In this document: piece after piece, positions 17,544 through 25,203 of the stretch
Layout: each line of letters opens with the position of its first letter
Numbering within the stretch: position 1 is the stretch's first letter
Assembly: GCA_905372865.1 (NCBI GenBank)
Contig: CAJPQT010000017.1
Location: 1-58,446, forward strand
Direction: 5' to 3'
DNA length: 58,446 bases
Source: an uncultured Centipeda sp.
GTDB lineage: Bacteria; Bacillota; Negativicutes; Selenomonadales; Selenomonadaceae
Notes under the pieces: generated by a model
What the model was told of the DNA's origin: nothing
The model's database searches: none
What the model saw: the letters and a program-made list of their open reading frames with translations, nothing else
Translations under genes and position numbers: made by a program

Positions 17544-17572
17544 ATTATACCAATCTGCATTTATCTCGTCAA
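17544..17572 (-). promoter_or_regulatory. Promoter of the Fbp-type importer operon
   Basis: Minus-strand TTGACG (17567-17572), 17-bp spacer, perfect TATAAT (17544-17549). It lies 110 bp upstream of the binding protein start. Nothing else was found in the 17433-17703 gap except the direct repeats. Confidence 0.75.
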
Positions 17573-17703
17573 TCGTTATTATTAATGGTCTAATATCAAA
17601 AAAATATCATCTCTGTATGATGGTGCCCTCCCTGTCTCACAGCAGCGATTCGCCCGAGCAAAGCAGCGCCTGCAGCAACTCTTCTCAAGGATCTGCTCCG
17701 TAT

Positions 17704-18888
17704 TCAGTGATTCGCCATCTCGTAGATGGCAATGACATCTGCGCTCGTGAGCGGGTGGAAGTCGCCGAGCTTTATGGTGTCGTTTGCCGTTGCGGCGCTC
17801 GCGATCTCCGCAATCGTTCCCTTTGAGAGCGTGCCGATGCCCAGCCCCGCGAGGCTCGTCGGCATATCGATCTCCGTGAAGAACTCCTCCATCCGACGGA
17901 TGCCCGCACGCGCACGCTCCTCATCCGTGCCCGCGTCAACGCCAAAGATGGCGCTCGCGAACTGTGCGAAGCGCGCCGCGTCATATTTGTAGACATGGCG
18001 TGCCCACGCACCCCAGAGTGCGGTGAGCGTCATCGCATGTGTCGCGTCGTAGCGTGCAGAGAGCTCGTGCCCGAGCTTGTGCACGGAGAAGTCCTTCCTG
18101 CGGCCGAGCTCCGTGAAGCCGCTGTGTGAGACGCTGCCGCACCACATGAGCTCGCTCATCGCATCGTAGTCCTTGCGGCTGACGAGGAGGCGGCGCACCG
18201 ACTCCATCACGGTCAGCAGCAGCTGCTCGGATACGCGGTCGGTGAAGAGATTCGTCTCCCTCACACTCGTGAAGTAGCGCTCCATCGTGTGCATCATGAT
18301 GTCCGATGCGCCCGCCGCGATCTGCGCGCGCGGCAGGCTGAATGCGAGCTCGGGATTCATAAAGGCGAGGACGGGACGGTTAAGCTGCGTATTCAGCCCG
18401 ACCTTGCGCCCCGTGTCCTCGTTCGTGAGCACCGCCGAGTCGCTCGTCTCGCTGCCCGCTGCGGGGATGGTGAGGACGGAGCCGAACGGCATGGTCTTCG
18501 TGAGCTCTGCCTTGTGCGTCCAGATGTCCCAGATGTCCGTGGTCGGATTCGCAATGCCATGTGCGACCGCCTTTGCCGAGTCGATGACGCTGCCGCCGCC
18601 GACCGCGAGGATGAAATTCACATCCGCCGCAAGCCCCTCGCGGATCGCCTCGCGCACGAAGGACACGCGCGGATTCGGCCGCACGCCGCCCATGACGAGG
18701 AACGCAAGCCCCGCCGACGTGAGGTTTTTCTCGATGCGCGAGAGCAGGCCCGAGCGCTCCGCACTGCCGCCGCCATAGAGGATGAGCACGCGGCTCGCCC
18801 CGAACGCGCGCAGCTTCTCGGCGACCGCATTCTCCGCGCCCCGCCCGAAGATGATCTCGGTGGGACAGTGATAGGTAAAGCTTTGCAT
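17704..18888 (-). CDS. Iron-containing alcohol dehydrogenase (YqhD/BdhA-like)
   Basis: A 394-residue cytoplasmic NAD(P)H-dependent oxidoreductase that would reduce aldehydes to alcohols. The Rossmann-type motif GGGSVIDSAKAVAHG (near residues 96-110) and the metal-site segments AAGASDIMMHTMERYF, DFSVHKLGHELSARYDATHAM and the intervening His residues are those of the group III Fe-dependent family. The start at 18888 has GAGGAGG upstream. It is a single gene, divergent from the DASS carrier. Substrate is unknown; the family includes butanol dehydrogenases and broad aldehyde reductases. Confidence 0.9.
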   Translation of the reverse strand: MQSFTYHCPTEIIFGRGAENAVAEKLRAFGASRVLILYGGGSAERSGLLSRIEKNLTSAGLAFLVMGGVRPNPRVSFVREAIREGLAADVNFILAVGGGSVIDSAKAVAHGIANPTTDIWDIWTHKAELTKTMPFGSVLTIPAAGSETSDSAVLTNEDTGRKVGLNTQLNRPVLAFMNPELAFSLPRAQIAAGASDIMMHTMERYFTSVRETNLFTDRVSEQLLLTVMESVRRLLVSRKDYDAMSELMWCGSVSHSGFTELGRRKDFSVHKLGHELSARYDATHAMTLTALWGAWARHVYKYDAARFAQFASAIFGVDAGTDEERARAGIRRMEEFFTEIDMPTSLAGLGIGTLSKGTIAEIASAATANDTIKLGDFHPLTSADVIAIYEMANH

Positions 18889-18979
18889 GAAGATCCTCCT
18901 CTATATTCTGCGAAAATTTATGTCTTTATTATAGCAGAAATCGCAGAAAAAAAAAGTTAATCTGTACGAAAGAAAATAG

Positions 18980-19009
18980 TTGCCAAAAGGGTTGAAAATT
19001 TCGTATAAT
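18980..19009 (+). promoter_or_regulatory. Promoter of the first DASS carrier gene
   Basis: TTGCCA (18980-18985), 18-bp spacer, TATAAT (19004-19009), 50 bp upstream of the start codon. Confidence 0.6.
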
Positions 19010-19059
19010 AATAACAGGGTAAAGAAATTATTACTTTAAGGAATAAGGAGGCTGAAACA

Positions 19060-20607
19060 ATGAGTGCAGATCAAAGCAAAGAAGCTCAAAAGATCCATGA
19101 GGCGGAGCAAAAGTTTGATCGTACACGGCGGCTTGTCGGACTGTTCGGTGCACCAATCCTTGCCCTGTTGGTGTTCCTGACCCCCATCGAAGGGCTGACG
19201 GTCGCGTCACACAAGCTGCTCGCTATCATGGTTCTCGTCGCTCTCTGGTGGATTACCGAACCGGTTCCCATCCCCGTTACCTCTCTGATCGGTCCGACGC
19301 TCGCCGTTGTCACCGGTGTCGTCACGGCAAAGGATGCGTACGCTGCCTTTGCAAATCCGATGATCTTCCTCTTCATGGGCGGGTTCATCCTCGCGAAGGC
19401 GATGATGGATCACGGCCTCGACAAACGGTTTGCCTACTGGCTGCTTGCGCGCTCGTGGGTCGGCTCGAATCCGCGCCGCATCTTCCTCGCGATCGGTCTC
19501 GCCGCTGCGCTCTGCTCCGGCTGGGTCAGCAACACGGCAACCGCTGCAATGATGTTCCCGATCGCCCTCGGTCTCCTCGGCGCGATCAAGGAGATGATGG
19601 CCGCCAACGGCAAGGAGATCGATCTCCACGACTATAAGTACGCAACGGGTCTGATGCTCATGACGGCGTATGCCTGCTCGATCGGCGGCGTTCTCACCCC
19701 GATCGGCACCCCGCCGAACATCATCATGCTCGGCTTCCTCGACCAGATGGCGAACATCCACATCTCCTTCTTTGAATGGATGACGTGGGGCGTGATCGCG
19801 ATGGTCGTCTACTTCATCATCACGTACGTTATCCTCATCCGTATGTTCCCGCCCGATGTGGACCGCATCGACGGTGCGGAGGAGTTCATCCGCGCCCGCG
19901 TCGCGGAGCTCGGCGGCTGGACACGCGCACAGAAGAACACGCTCGTCTGCTTCCTCGTCGCGGTCTTCCTCTGGGTCTTCCCGGGCATCCTCTCGATGTC
20001 GCTCGGCAGCACCTCCCCGCTCCTCAAGATGTATAACCACCTCTTCCCCGAGGCGGTCGCGGCGATGACGGGTGCGCTGCTCCTCTTCCTCATGCCGATC
20101 AATTTCAAGGAGCGCCAGTTCACGCTCGAGTGGAAGTCGGCGGTACAGGGCGTTGAGTGGGGCACGCTCATCCTCTTCGGCGGCGGCCTCGCGATGGGCG
20201 GCATGATGTACAAGACGGGGCTCTCGCAGTGGGTCGGCGACAAGATCGTCGGCATGCTCGGCGGCGACCCGTCCGAGTTCGCCCTCGTTGCGATCTTCTG
20301 CGTGATGGCGCTGCTGCTCTCCGAGCTCACAAGCCACACGGCGGCGACGAACATGATCGGGCCTCTCGGCATCACGGCGGCGGTTGCTGCGGGCTTCAGC
20401 CCCGTGCACGTCGCGGTCGGTATCGCGCTGTCGTCCTCACTGGGCTTTATGCTGCCCGTGTCGACGCCGCCGAACGCCATTGTCTATGCGTCCGGCTACA
20501 TCCCGATCACGAAGATGATCAAGACCGGTGTCTACATCGACTTCATCGGTATCTTCTGCGTCACCATCCCGCTCGTCCTCTACTTCGTCATGTGGATCGT
20601 GGGATAA
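19060..20607 (+). CDS. DASS/SLC13 family sodium-coupled dicarboxylate (or sulfate) carrier
   Basis: A 515-residue inner-membrane symporter with about 12 hydrophobic segments. Family landmarks are present: ALWWITEPVPIPVTSL near the start, the first Ser-Asn-Thr cation/substrate motif in GWVSNTATAAMM, IGTPPNIIMLG, the second-half equivalent SHTAATNMIGP (Asn replaced by His), and the LPVSTPPNAIVYASGYI signature near the end. Such carriers import succinate, malate, fumarate, citrate or sulfate with sodium. AAGGAGG precedes the start at 19060. It is monocistronic and is distinct from the shorter DASS protein at 38511. Confidence 0.9.
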   Translation: MSADQSKEAQKIHEAEQKFDRTRRLVGLFGAPILALLVFLTPIEGLTVASHKLLAIMVLVALWWITEPVPIPVTSLIGPTLAVVTGVVTAKDAYAAFANPMIFLFMGGFILAKAMMDHGLDKRFAYWLLARSWVGSNPRRIFLAIGLAAALCSGWVSNTATAAMMFPIALGLLGAIKEMMAANGKEIDLHDYKYATGLMLMTAYACSIGGVLTPIGTPPNIIMLGFLDQMANIHISFFEWMTWGVIAMVVYFIITYVILIRMFPPDVDRIDGAEEFIRARVAELGGWTRAQKNTLVCFLVAVFLWVFPGILSMSLGSTSPLLKMYNHLFPEAVAAMTGALLLFLMPINFKERQFTLEWKSAVQGVEWGTLILFGGGLAMGGMMYKTGLSQWVGDKIVGMLGGDPSEFALVAIFCVMALLLSELTSHTAATNMIGPLGITAAVAAGFSPVHVAVGIALSSSLGFMLPVSTPPNAIVYASGYIPITKMIKTGVYIDFIGIFCVTIPLVLYFVMWIVG

Positions 20608-20643
20608 CAGACACAGCGGCAAACCGATCATTTGCGCACAGAC

Positions 20644-20678
20644 AAAGCCCCCGACAGCGATTTGCTGTTGGGGGCTTT
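20644..20678. terminator. Bidirectional terminator between DASS carrier and glycerate kinase
   Basis: A 15-bp stem beginning AAAGCCCCCGACAGC, with one G-T pair and loop GATTT, lies between converging genes. Confidence 0.85.
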
Positions 20679-20695
20679 CGCATGGAGCCGCTCAT

Positions 20696-21925
20696 CTATC
20701 CCCGAATGAGCAGCACCGCAACGTCGTTCACGTTCGTGCCCGTGGGGCCTGTCATGATGAGCCCGCCGACGGCGTTGAGCGCAGGGTAGGCATCGTTCTC
20801 CGCGAGTGCCGCCGCCGCGCTCCGCCCCGCGCGTGCGAGTGCCGCCTGTGTGCCGCCGTCGACATAGCCGCCCGCCGCATCTGTGGGGCCGTCGGTGCCG
20901 TCGCTCCCGACGCTGAATACGGCGACGTTATCGAGCCCTGCAATGCCGTCCGCTGCCGCGAGGGCGACCTCCTGATTGCGCCCGCCGCGCCCCTTCCCTT
21001 TGAGCTGGACCACGGTCTCGCCGCCCGCGATGTATGCGCATGAGCGATCGCCCGCGTGTGTGCGTGCGATCGCGGCGAGGAAGCGCCCCGCCTCGCATGC
21101 CTCAGCGTTCAGCTGATCGGTGAGGAGGACGGGCGTGTAGCCGCGCTGCTCTGCTGCCCGTGCTGCCGCCGTGCAGAGCTCACGCACGCTGCCCGTGATC
21201 TGTGTCGTGACATTCGGCAACGCCGTCGGCAGGGGCTGATCGAGGAGCCTCTTTGCCTCTGCCGAGAGGCGCAGATGATATTTCTCCGCGATGCGGTGCG
21301 CGTCCTCTGCGGTCGAGGCATCGGGGTGCGCGGGGCCTGAGGCGATCATGTCGAGCGGGTCGCCGAGGATGTCGCTGAGGACGATCGAGAATACGTGTGC
21401 GGGCGCGCCGTGCTCTGCGAACCGTCCGCCCTTGACCGCGCTCATGCGCTTGCGGAGGGTATTGATCTCGACGATGTCCGCACCCGACGCGAGGAGCGCG
21501 TGCGTCAGCTCCGCCAGCTCTGCGGCGGGGATCAGCGGCTGCTCAAAGAGTGCGCTCCCGCCGCCCGAGAGGAGAAAGAGCACGGTATCGTCCGCCGTGA
21601 GGTCCTCCGTGAGCCGCAGCGCCTCGCGCGTCGCCGCAAACGAGTTCTCATCCGGCACGGGATGCCCCGCCTCCATGCACGAAACGCGTGGGATCTCGCC
21701 CATGACATGATCGTATTTCGTGATCACAACCCCCTTGTCGATGCGCTCCCCGAGCACATCCGCCGCTGCGCGCGCCATCTGCCACGCCGCCTTGCCAACC
21801 GCAACGAGCACAATGCGCCCCGCCGCGAATGTGTGCCCCACAAGTGCCTTTTTCACCGCCGCGTCGGGCAGAACCGCCGCGAGACACTCCTTGATGATCG
21901 CGTCTGCATCGCTCCGCAGATTCAT
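20696..21925 (-). CDS. Glycerate 2-kinase (GckA/TtuD, MOFRL family)
   Basis: A 409-residue kinase that phosphorylates D-glycerate to 2-phosphoglycerate with ATP. Visible motifs are VAVGKAAWQMARAA near residue 40, EAGHPVPDENS, the glycine-rich LFLLSGGGSALFE, SDILGDPLDMIASGP and the MOFRL-domain GGETVVQLKGKGRGGRNQE and SDGTDGPTDAAGG. Length is normal. AAGGAGCG lies upstream of 21925. It is on the same strand as the hydroxyacid dehydrogenase at 22339-23301, which could supply glycerate, although a type I toxin-antitoxin locus and terminators lie between them. Confidence 0.92.
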   Translation of the reverse strand: MNLRSDADAIIKECLAAVLPDAAVKKALVGHTFAAGRIVLVAVGKAAWQMARAAADVLGERIDKGVVITKYDHVMGEIPRVSCMEAGHPVPDENSFAATREALRLTEDLTADDTVLFLLSGGGSALFEQPLIPAAELAELTHALLASGADIVEINTLRKRMSAVKGGRFAEHGAPAHVFSIVLSDILGDPLDMIASGPAHPDASTAEDAHRIAEKYHLRLSAEAKRLLDQPLPTALPNVTTQITGSVRELCTAAARAAEQRGYTPVLLTDQLNAEACEAGRFLAAIARTHAGDRSCAYIAGGETVVQLKGKGRGGRNQEVALAAADGIAGLDNVAVFSVGSDGTDGPTDAAGGYVDGGTQAALARAGRSAAAALAENDAYPALNAVGGLIMTGPTGTNVNDVAVLLIRG

Positions 21926-21987
21926 GATGATCGCTCCTTTTCCGTATTTTCCTTATAATCGCATAGCATCCGCCATCGAAAATCCAC

Positions 21988-22016
21988 TTGTCAATCTGAC
22001 ATGCTGCTGTTATAAT
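21988..22016 (+). promoter_or_regulatory. Promoter of the antisense RNA
   Basis: TTGTCA (21988-21993), 17-bp spacer, TATAAT (22011-22016). The only target downstream is a 90-nt non-coding stretch ending at the terminator at 22071-22112. Confidence 0.7.
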
Positions 22017-22022
22017 GTGAAT

Positions 22023-22112
22023 AGGAAGAACGCCCCAGGCGGCATCTTTCCAAAACAGAAGATTATTTATAAGAAATAACCGCACATTTGGTCGATGGGG
22101 CGGTTATTTCTT
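22023..22112 (+). ncRNA. Candidate antisense antitoxin RNA
   Basis: A transcript of about 90 nt is predicted from the promoter at 21988 and the terminator at 22071-22112. It begins with an imperfect stem-loop (GGAAGA pairing with TCTTTCC). Its 3' 42 nt are fully complementary to the 3' end of the toxin mRNA running the other way, because both RNAs use the same bidirectional terminator. This is the arrangement of Fst/par type I systems. Confidence 0.55.
22071..22112. terminator. Shared bidirectional terminator of the type I locus
   Basis: A perfect 13-bp stem AAGAAATAACCGC/GCGGTTATTTCTT with a 16-nt loop. The toxin stop codon lies inside the minus-strand stem. Confidence 0.8.
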
Positions 22113-22178
22113 TGGGGTTATTGCAAGTAAATACCCGGTTGCCACGACAAGCAATACAATCGCGTCAAATTCGGTCAT
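22104..22178 (-). CDS. Small hydrophobic peptide, candidate type I toxin
   Basis: A 24-residue peptide: a short acidic start (MTEFDA), a hydrophobic core (IVLLVVATGYLLAI) and a basic tail (TPKK), the layout of membrane-acting type I toxins and of short holin-like toxins beginning M-T-x-Y/F-E/D. It is too short for usual gene calling. AAGGGGGTG lies seven bases before the ATG but is held in a CCCCC-GAAA-GGGGG hairpin (22188-22201), so translation would be repressed until refolding. A good promoter lies at 22239-22268. The 3' end overlaps the candidate antisense RNA. Toxicity is inferred. Confidence 0.6.
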   Translation of the reverse strand: MTEFDAIVLLVVATGYLLAITPKK

Positions 22179-22238
22179 ACTCACGCACCCCCTTTCGGGG
22201 GAAAGAAGCCGCCACAAGTCTGGGGACGTTCCACGCTT

Positions 22239-22268
22239 ATTATATGGTACATCCTGCCTAAAAGTCAA
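22239..22268 (-). promoter_or_regulatory. Promoter of the hydrophobic peptide gene
   Basis: Minus-strand TTGACT (22263-22268), 18-bp spacer, perfect TATAAT (22239-22244). The leader from about 22232 to 22179 contains the hairpin that masks the ribosome site. Confidence 0.7.
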
Positions 22269-22282
22269 ACATAGTTTCCGAA

Positions 22283-22321
22283 AAAAGCCTATTTGGAGCG
22301 CATTCCTCCAAATAGGCTTTT
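22283..22321 (-). terminator. Terminator of the D-2-hydroxyacid dehydrogenase gene
   Basis: A 16-bp stem (AAAAGCCTATTTGGAG with its complement) starting 18 bp past the stop codon, with T residues following on the minus strand. Confidence 0.85.
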
Positions 22322-22338
22322 ATGATATCGGAACGTCC

Positions 22339-23301
22339 TCAGTTCACAACATTCTCGGGCTTCCCGGCAATGAACGACTTTACATTGTCCGCCGTGGTCT
22401 GCATGATGCGCTCGCGCGCCTCCTTCGTCGCCCACGAGATATGCGGCGTGATGATGCAGTTCGGTGCGTGCAGGAGTGGGTTCTCTGCCGCAATCGGCTC
22501 GGTCGACGCGACATCGACCGCCGCACAGGCGACCTTGCCGCGCGTGAGTGCCGCCGCGAGAGCCTCCTCCACGATCAGCTGTCCGCGTCCGTTGTTGACG
22601 ATGATGACACCGTCCTTCATCTTTGCGATGTTCGCCGCATTGATGATGCCGTCGGTCTCGGGTGTAAGCGGACAGTGCAGGAAGATGAAGTCCGCCTCCT
22701 GAAACAATGTGTCGAGCGGCACATAGTCCGCGAGTGCCCGCCCCTCCGCGCGTTCGGAACGACTATAGGCGAGGACGCGGACATTCATCGCACGCAGGAT
22801 GCGGGCGACCGCCTGACCGATGCGTCCAAATCCAATGATGCCCGCCGTCTTACCGCTGACCTCGATGAGGGGTTTCTGCCAATAGCAGAAGTCAATGCTC
22901 CGCGTCCATTCGCCCGCGTGTACGGAGCGATCATGATGCCCGACGTGTGAGCACGCCTCGAGGAGCAGGGCGATGGCATACTGCGCGACGTTGTCCGTTC
23001 CGTAGACAGGCACGTTCATAACGGGGATGTCCTTCGTCCGCGCATACGCCGTATCGACAATGTTGTAGCCCGTTGCGAGGACGGCGATGGCACGGAGGTG
23101 TGGGCATGCGTCAATCACGGTGCGCGTGATCGGGGTCTTGTTCGTGACGGCAATCTCCGCATCGCCGATGCGCTCGGCGATCAGCGGCGACTCCGTGAGC
23201 GCGGTGCGGTCATAGACCGTCAGCTCTCCGAGCGCCTCAAGGGGCGCCCAGCTGATGTCCCCCGGATTCTCCGCATAGCCGTCAAGTACCACTATTTTCA
23301 T
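22339..23301 (-). CDS. D-2-hydroxyacid dehydrogenase (glycerate/hydroxypyruvate type)
   Basis: A 320-residue NAD(H)-dependent dehydrogenase. The nucleotide-binding motif GIIGFGRIGQAVARIL lies near residue 150. The catalytic Arg is in VNNGRGQLIVEE, the Glu in VDVASTEP and the His in ITPHISWAT. Substrate-side loops VLATGYNIVD and VYGTDNVAQYAIALLL match glycerate dehydrogenase (HprA)-like members. It would interconvert hydroxypyruvate or glyoxylate with glycerate or glycolate. The nearby glycerate kinase supports that reading. GGAGG lies upstream of 23301. A 173-bp repeat lies upstream of it. Confidence 0.9.
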   Translation of the reverse strand: MKIVVLDGYAENPGDISWAPLEALGELTVYDRTALTESPLIAERIGDAEIAVTNKTPITRTVIDACPHLRAIAVLATGYNIVDTAYARTKDIPVMNVPVYGTDNVAQYAIALLLEACSHVGHHDRSVHAGEWTRSIDFCYWQKPLIEVSGKTAGIIGFGRIGQAVARILRAMNVRVLAYSRSERAEGRALADYVPLDTLFQEADFIFLHCPLTPETDGIINAANIAKMKDGVIIVNNGRGQLIVEEALAAALTRGKVACAAVDVASTEPIAAENPLLHAPNCIITPHISWATKEARERIMQTTADNVKSFIAGKPENVVN

Positions 23302-23355
23302 TGTATTTCCTCCTGTCGGCGATTCCTATGATTATTTTCAGATATGATGCGGTAT

Positions 23356-23528
23356 GCCTTGCATTGCTCCAAAGCGAACCCTAGTGGAGCAAGTGAGTAA
23401 AGAATGCGTTCTGCCCCCGGCGTACTTCTTTCGTTCAAGCGAAGCGCGTTTAAGAAGTGCGCCGGTATTTAGGCAGATAAGCATACGATCACTTGCGCAA
23501 CTAAGCGTTCGCGTGGAGGATGCAAGGC
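23356..23528. repeat. 173-bp structured repeat, copy 1
   Basis: Copy of an element found again at 45048. The ends pair (GCCTTGCAT with ATGCAAGGC), as do GCGAAC/GTTCGC and CAAGTGA/TCACTTG further in. An internal hairpin GGCGTACTTCTT/AAGAAGTGCGCC closes with one G-U pair. The whole would fold into a branched structure. It lies between the aldo/keto reductase stop and the hydroxyacid dehydrogenase start. It has no open frame of note. Confidence 0.75.
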
Positions 23529-23537
23529 ACAGCCCCC

Positions 23538-24392
23538 CTACTCAATATGCAGCGGCTCTTTGCGCGTCGGCGGTGGAAATGCGCGGTCAATCGCTGCGCA
23601 GTCCTCCGCCGTGAGGTCGAGGGCATCCGCACCCGCGTTGCTGATCGCGTGCTCCCGCCGTCCCGTGCGCGGAATGGCGATCGTATTCCCATCGCGGATG
23701 GCCCACGCGAGCGCGATCTGCGCGGGTGTCGCGCCATACTTCGCCGCAAGCGTACCGAGCACACTGCTCCCGAGGAGGTCGCAGCCGAGCCGCCCCACCT
23801 GCGCGAGCGGGCAGTACGCCATCAGCGCAACATGATGCGCCCGCATCCACGGGAGGAGGCTGTAGTCGATGCCGCGCGAGCCCATGTGATAGAGCACTTG
23901 ATTCGCCGCGCAGTTCCTGCCGCCATCGATCCTCCACAGCTCCTCCATATCTGCCGTGTCGAGGTTGGACACGCCCCACGCGCGGATCTTGCCCGCCGCA
24001 CGCGCCCCCTCCATCGCCGCGACCATGTCCGCGAGAGGGTGACTGCCGCGCCAATGGTAGAGGTAGAGATCGAGATAGTCTGTCCCGAGATGAGAGAGAC
24101 TGCGGTCGAGCGACTGCATGAGGCGCGTGCCGTACGCGTTCGACGGCATGACCTTCGACACGAGAAAGAGGGAGCTGCGTTCGTACGGACGAATCGCCTC
24201 GCCGACGAGGGTCTCCGAGCGCCCGTCGCCGTAGTTCTCCGCCGTGTCGATGAGGGTCATGCCCGCCTCGATCCCTGCACGCAGTGCATCCACCTCACGC
24301 GCATAGGTTTCGGGTGCATCGCCGAGATACCACGTCCCCTGCCCGAGCGCGGGGGCGGTCGCCCCGTTTGACAATGTTACCGTATGTTTCAT
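23538..24392 (-). CDS. Aldo/keto reductase
   Basis: A 284-residue NADPH-dependent aldo/keto reductase with a TIM-barrel fold. The catalytic tetrad is readable: Asp and Tyr in LIDTAENYGDG, Lys in FLVSKVMPSNA and His in LYLYHWRGSHP. The cofactor segment near the C-terminus reads IAIPRTGRREHAISN. The start at 24392 follows GGAGG by eight bases; the open frame extends further upstream, but without a ribosome site. Substrate is unknown. It precedes the 173-bp repeat and shows no operon partner. Confidence 0.9.
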   Translation of the reverse strand: MKHTVTLSNGATAPALGQGTWYLGDAPETYAREVDALRAGIEAGMTLIDTAENYGDGRSETLVGEAIRPYERSSLFLVSKVMPSNAYGTRLMQSLDRSLSHLGTDYLDLYLYHWRGSHPLADMVAAMEGARAAGKIRAWGVSNLDTADMEELWRIDGGRNCAANQVLYHMGSRGIDYSLLPWMRAHHVALMAYCPLAQVGRLGCDLLGSSVLGTLAAKYGATPAQIALAWAIRDGNTIAIPRTGRREHAISNAGADALDLTAEDCAAIDRAFPPPTRKEPLHIE

Positions 24393-24567
24393 CGTGTCAT
24401 CCTCCTTGCCTTTCCGGAAACAAGTTCGCTCCACTCTTCTTTTCCTACATTTTATACGAATTCGCTGCACAATGGAAGCCTCAGCAAGGTTTTCCTGTGC
24501 GAAGCAAACAGTCCGCCTCGTCCGCTGCACAAGTGCAGCAGCGAAGGCGGACTGTCTTCTGTCAGAA

Positions 24568-25203
24568 TTACGGTTCAATCATATCAAAACTCTCGGCGAT
24601 CCAATCGGCGTGGGAGAGATCCTGATTGCCGGAGTTCGGGTTGTGATAGGCGATGCAGGTCATGCCGGCGGCCTTTGCCGCCGCGATGCCGGCGGCCGCG
24701 TCCTCGATCACGGTACAGTGCGCAGGCACGATGCCGAGGGAATCCGCTGCTTTGCGGTAGATCGCAGGGTCCGGCTTGCTCCGCGGGAGCTCCGCTCCGC
24801 TGATGACGGCTGTGAAGTATGGACGCACACCGAAGCGCCGCAGCACCATCTCGATAATGTTCCGCCCCGTGGAGGAGGCAACGGCGAGCAGATTGCCTTT
24901 CGCGTGGAGGCGCGCAATGAGCTGTACGACGCCGGGGATCGGCACGATGTCGGCAGCATGTGTCAATCGGTCGATGTAGAGCCGATGCTTGTAGTCTGCG
25001 AGATCCTTCCACGTCAACGCTGTCGGGCAGTCCGCAAGCGCATCGGAGAACAGCTCCTTGCTCGTGCGCCCCGCGTACTGTTCGAGGCGGCGCTCCTCAA
25101 ACGGGATGCCAAAATGGTGAAAGGTCTCCATCTTCGTCGCCGTGTGAAGCGGTTCGCTGTCGACGATGACGCCGTCCATATCGAAGATAAACGCACGCTT
25201 CAT
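24568..25203 (-). CDS. HAD-superfamily hydrolase, beta-phosphoglucomutase-like
   Basis: A 211-residue protein of the haloacid dehalogenase superfamily. The motifs are DMDGVIVDSEP (nucleophile Asp8 and acid/base Asp10), the Ser/Thr of VASSTGRN, the Lys of SKPDPAIY and the acidic VIEDAAAG. The cap domain and the residue pattern after the nucleophile suit beta-phosphoglucomutases, which convert beta-glucose-1-phosphate to glucose-6-phosphate, but some relatives are simple sugar phosphatases. Its ATG overlaps the stop of the PTS gene (ATGA), so it belongs to the sugar operon. Confidence 0.85.
   Translation of the reverse strand: MKRAFIFDMDGVIVDSEPLHTATKMETFHHFGIPFEERRLEQYAGRTSKELFSDALADCPTALTWKDLADYKHRLYIDRLTHAADIVPIPGVVQLIARLHAKGNLLAVASSTGRNIIEMVLRRFGVRPYFTAVISGAELPRSKPDPAIYRKAADSLGIVPAHCTVIEDAAAGIAAAKAAGMTCIAYHNPNSGNQDLSHADWIAESFDMIEP

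Noticed and set aside
18289..18960. Plus-strand open frame opposite the alcohol dehydrogenase gene
   Set aside because: Shadow of the minus-strand gene, which has clear NAD- and metal-binding motifs.
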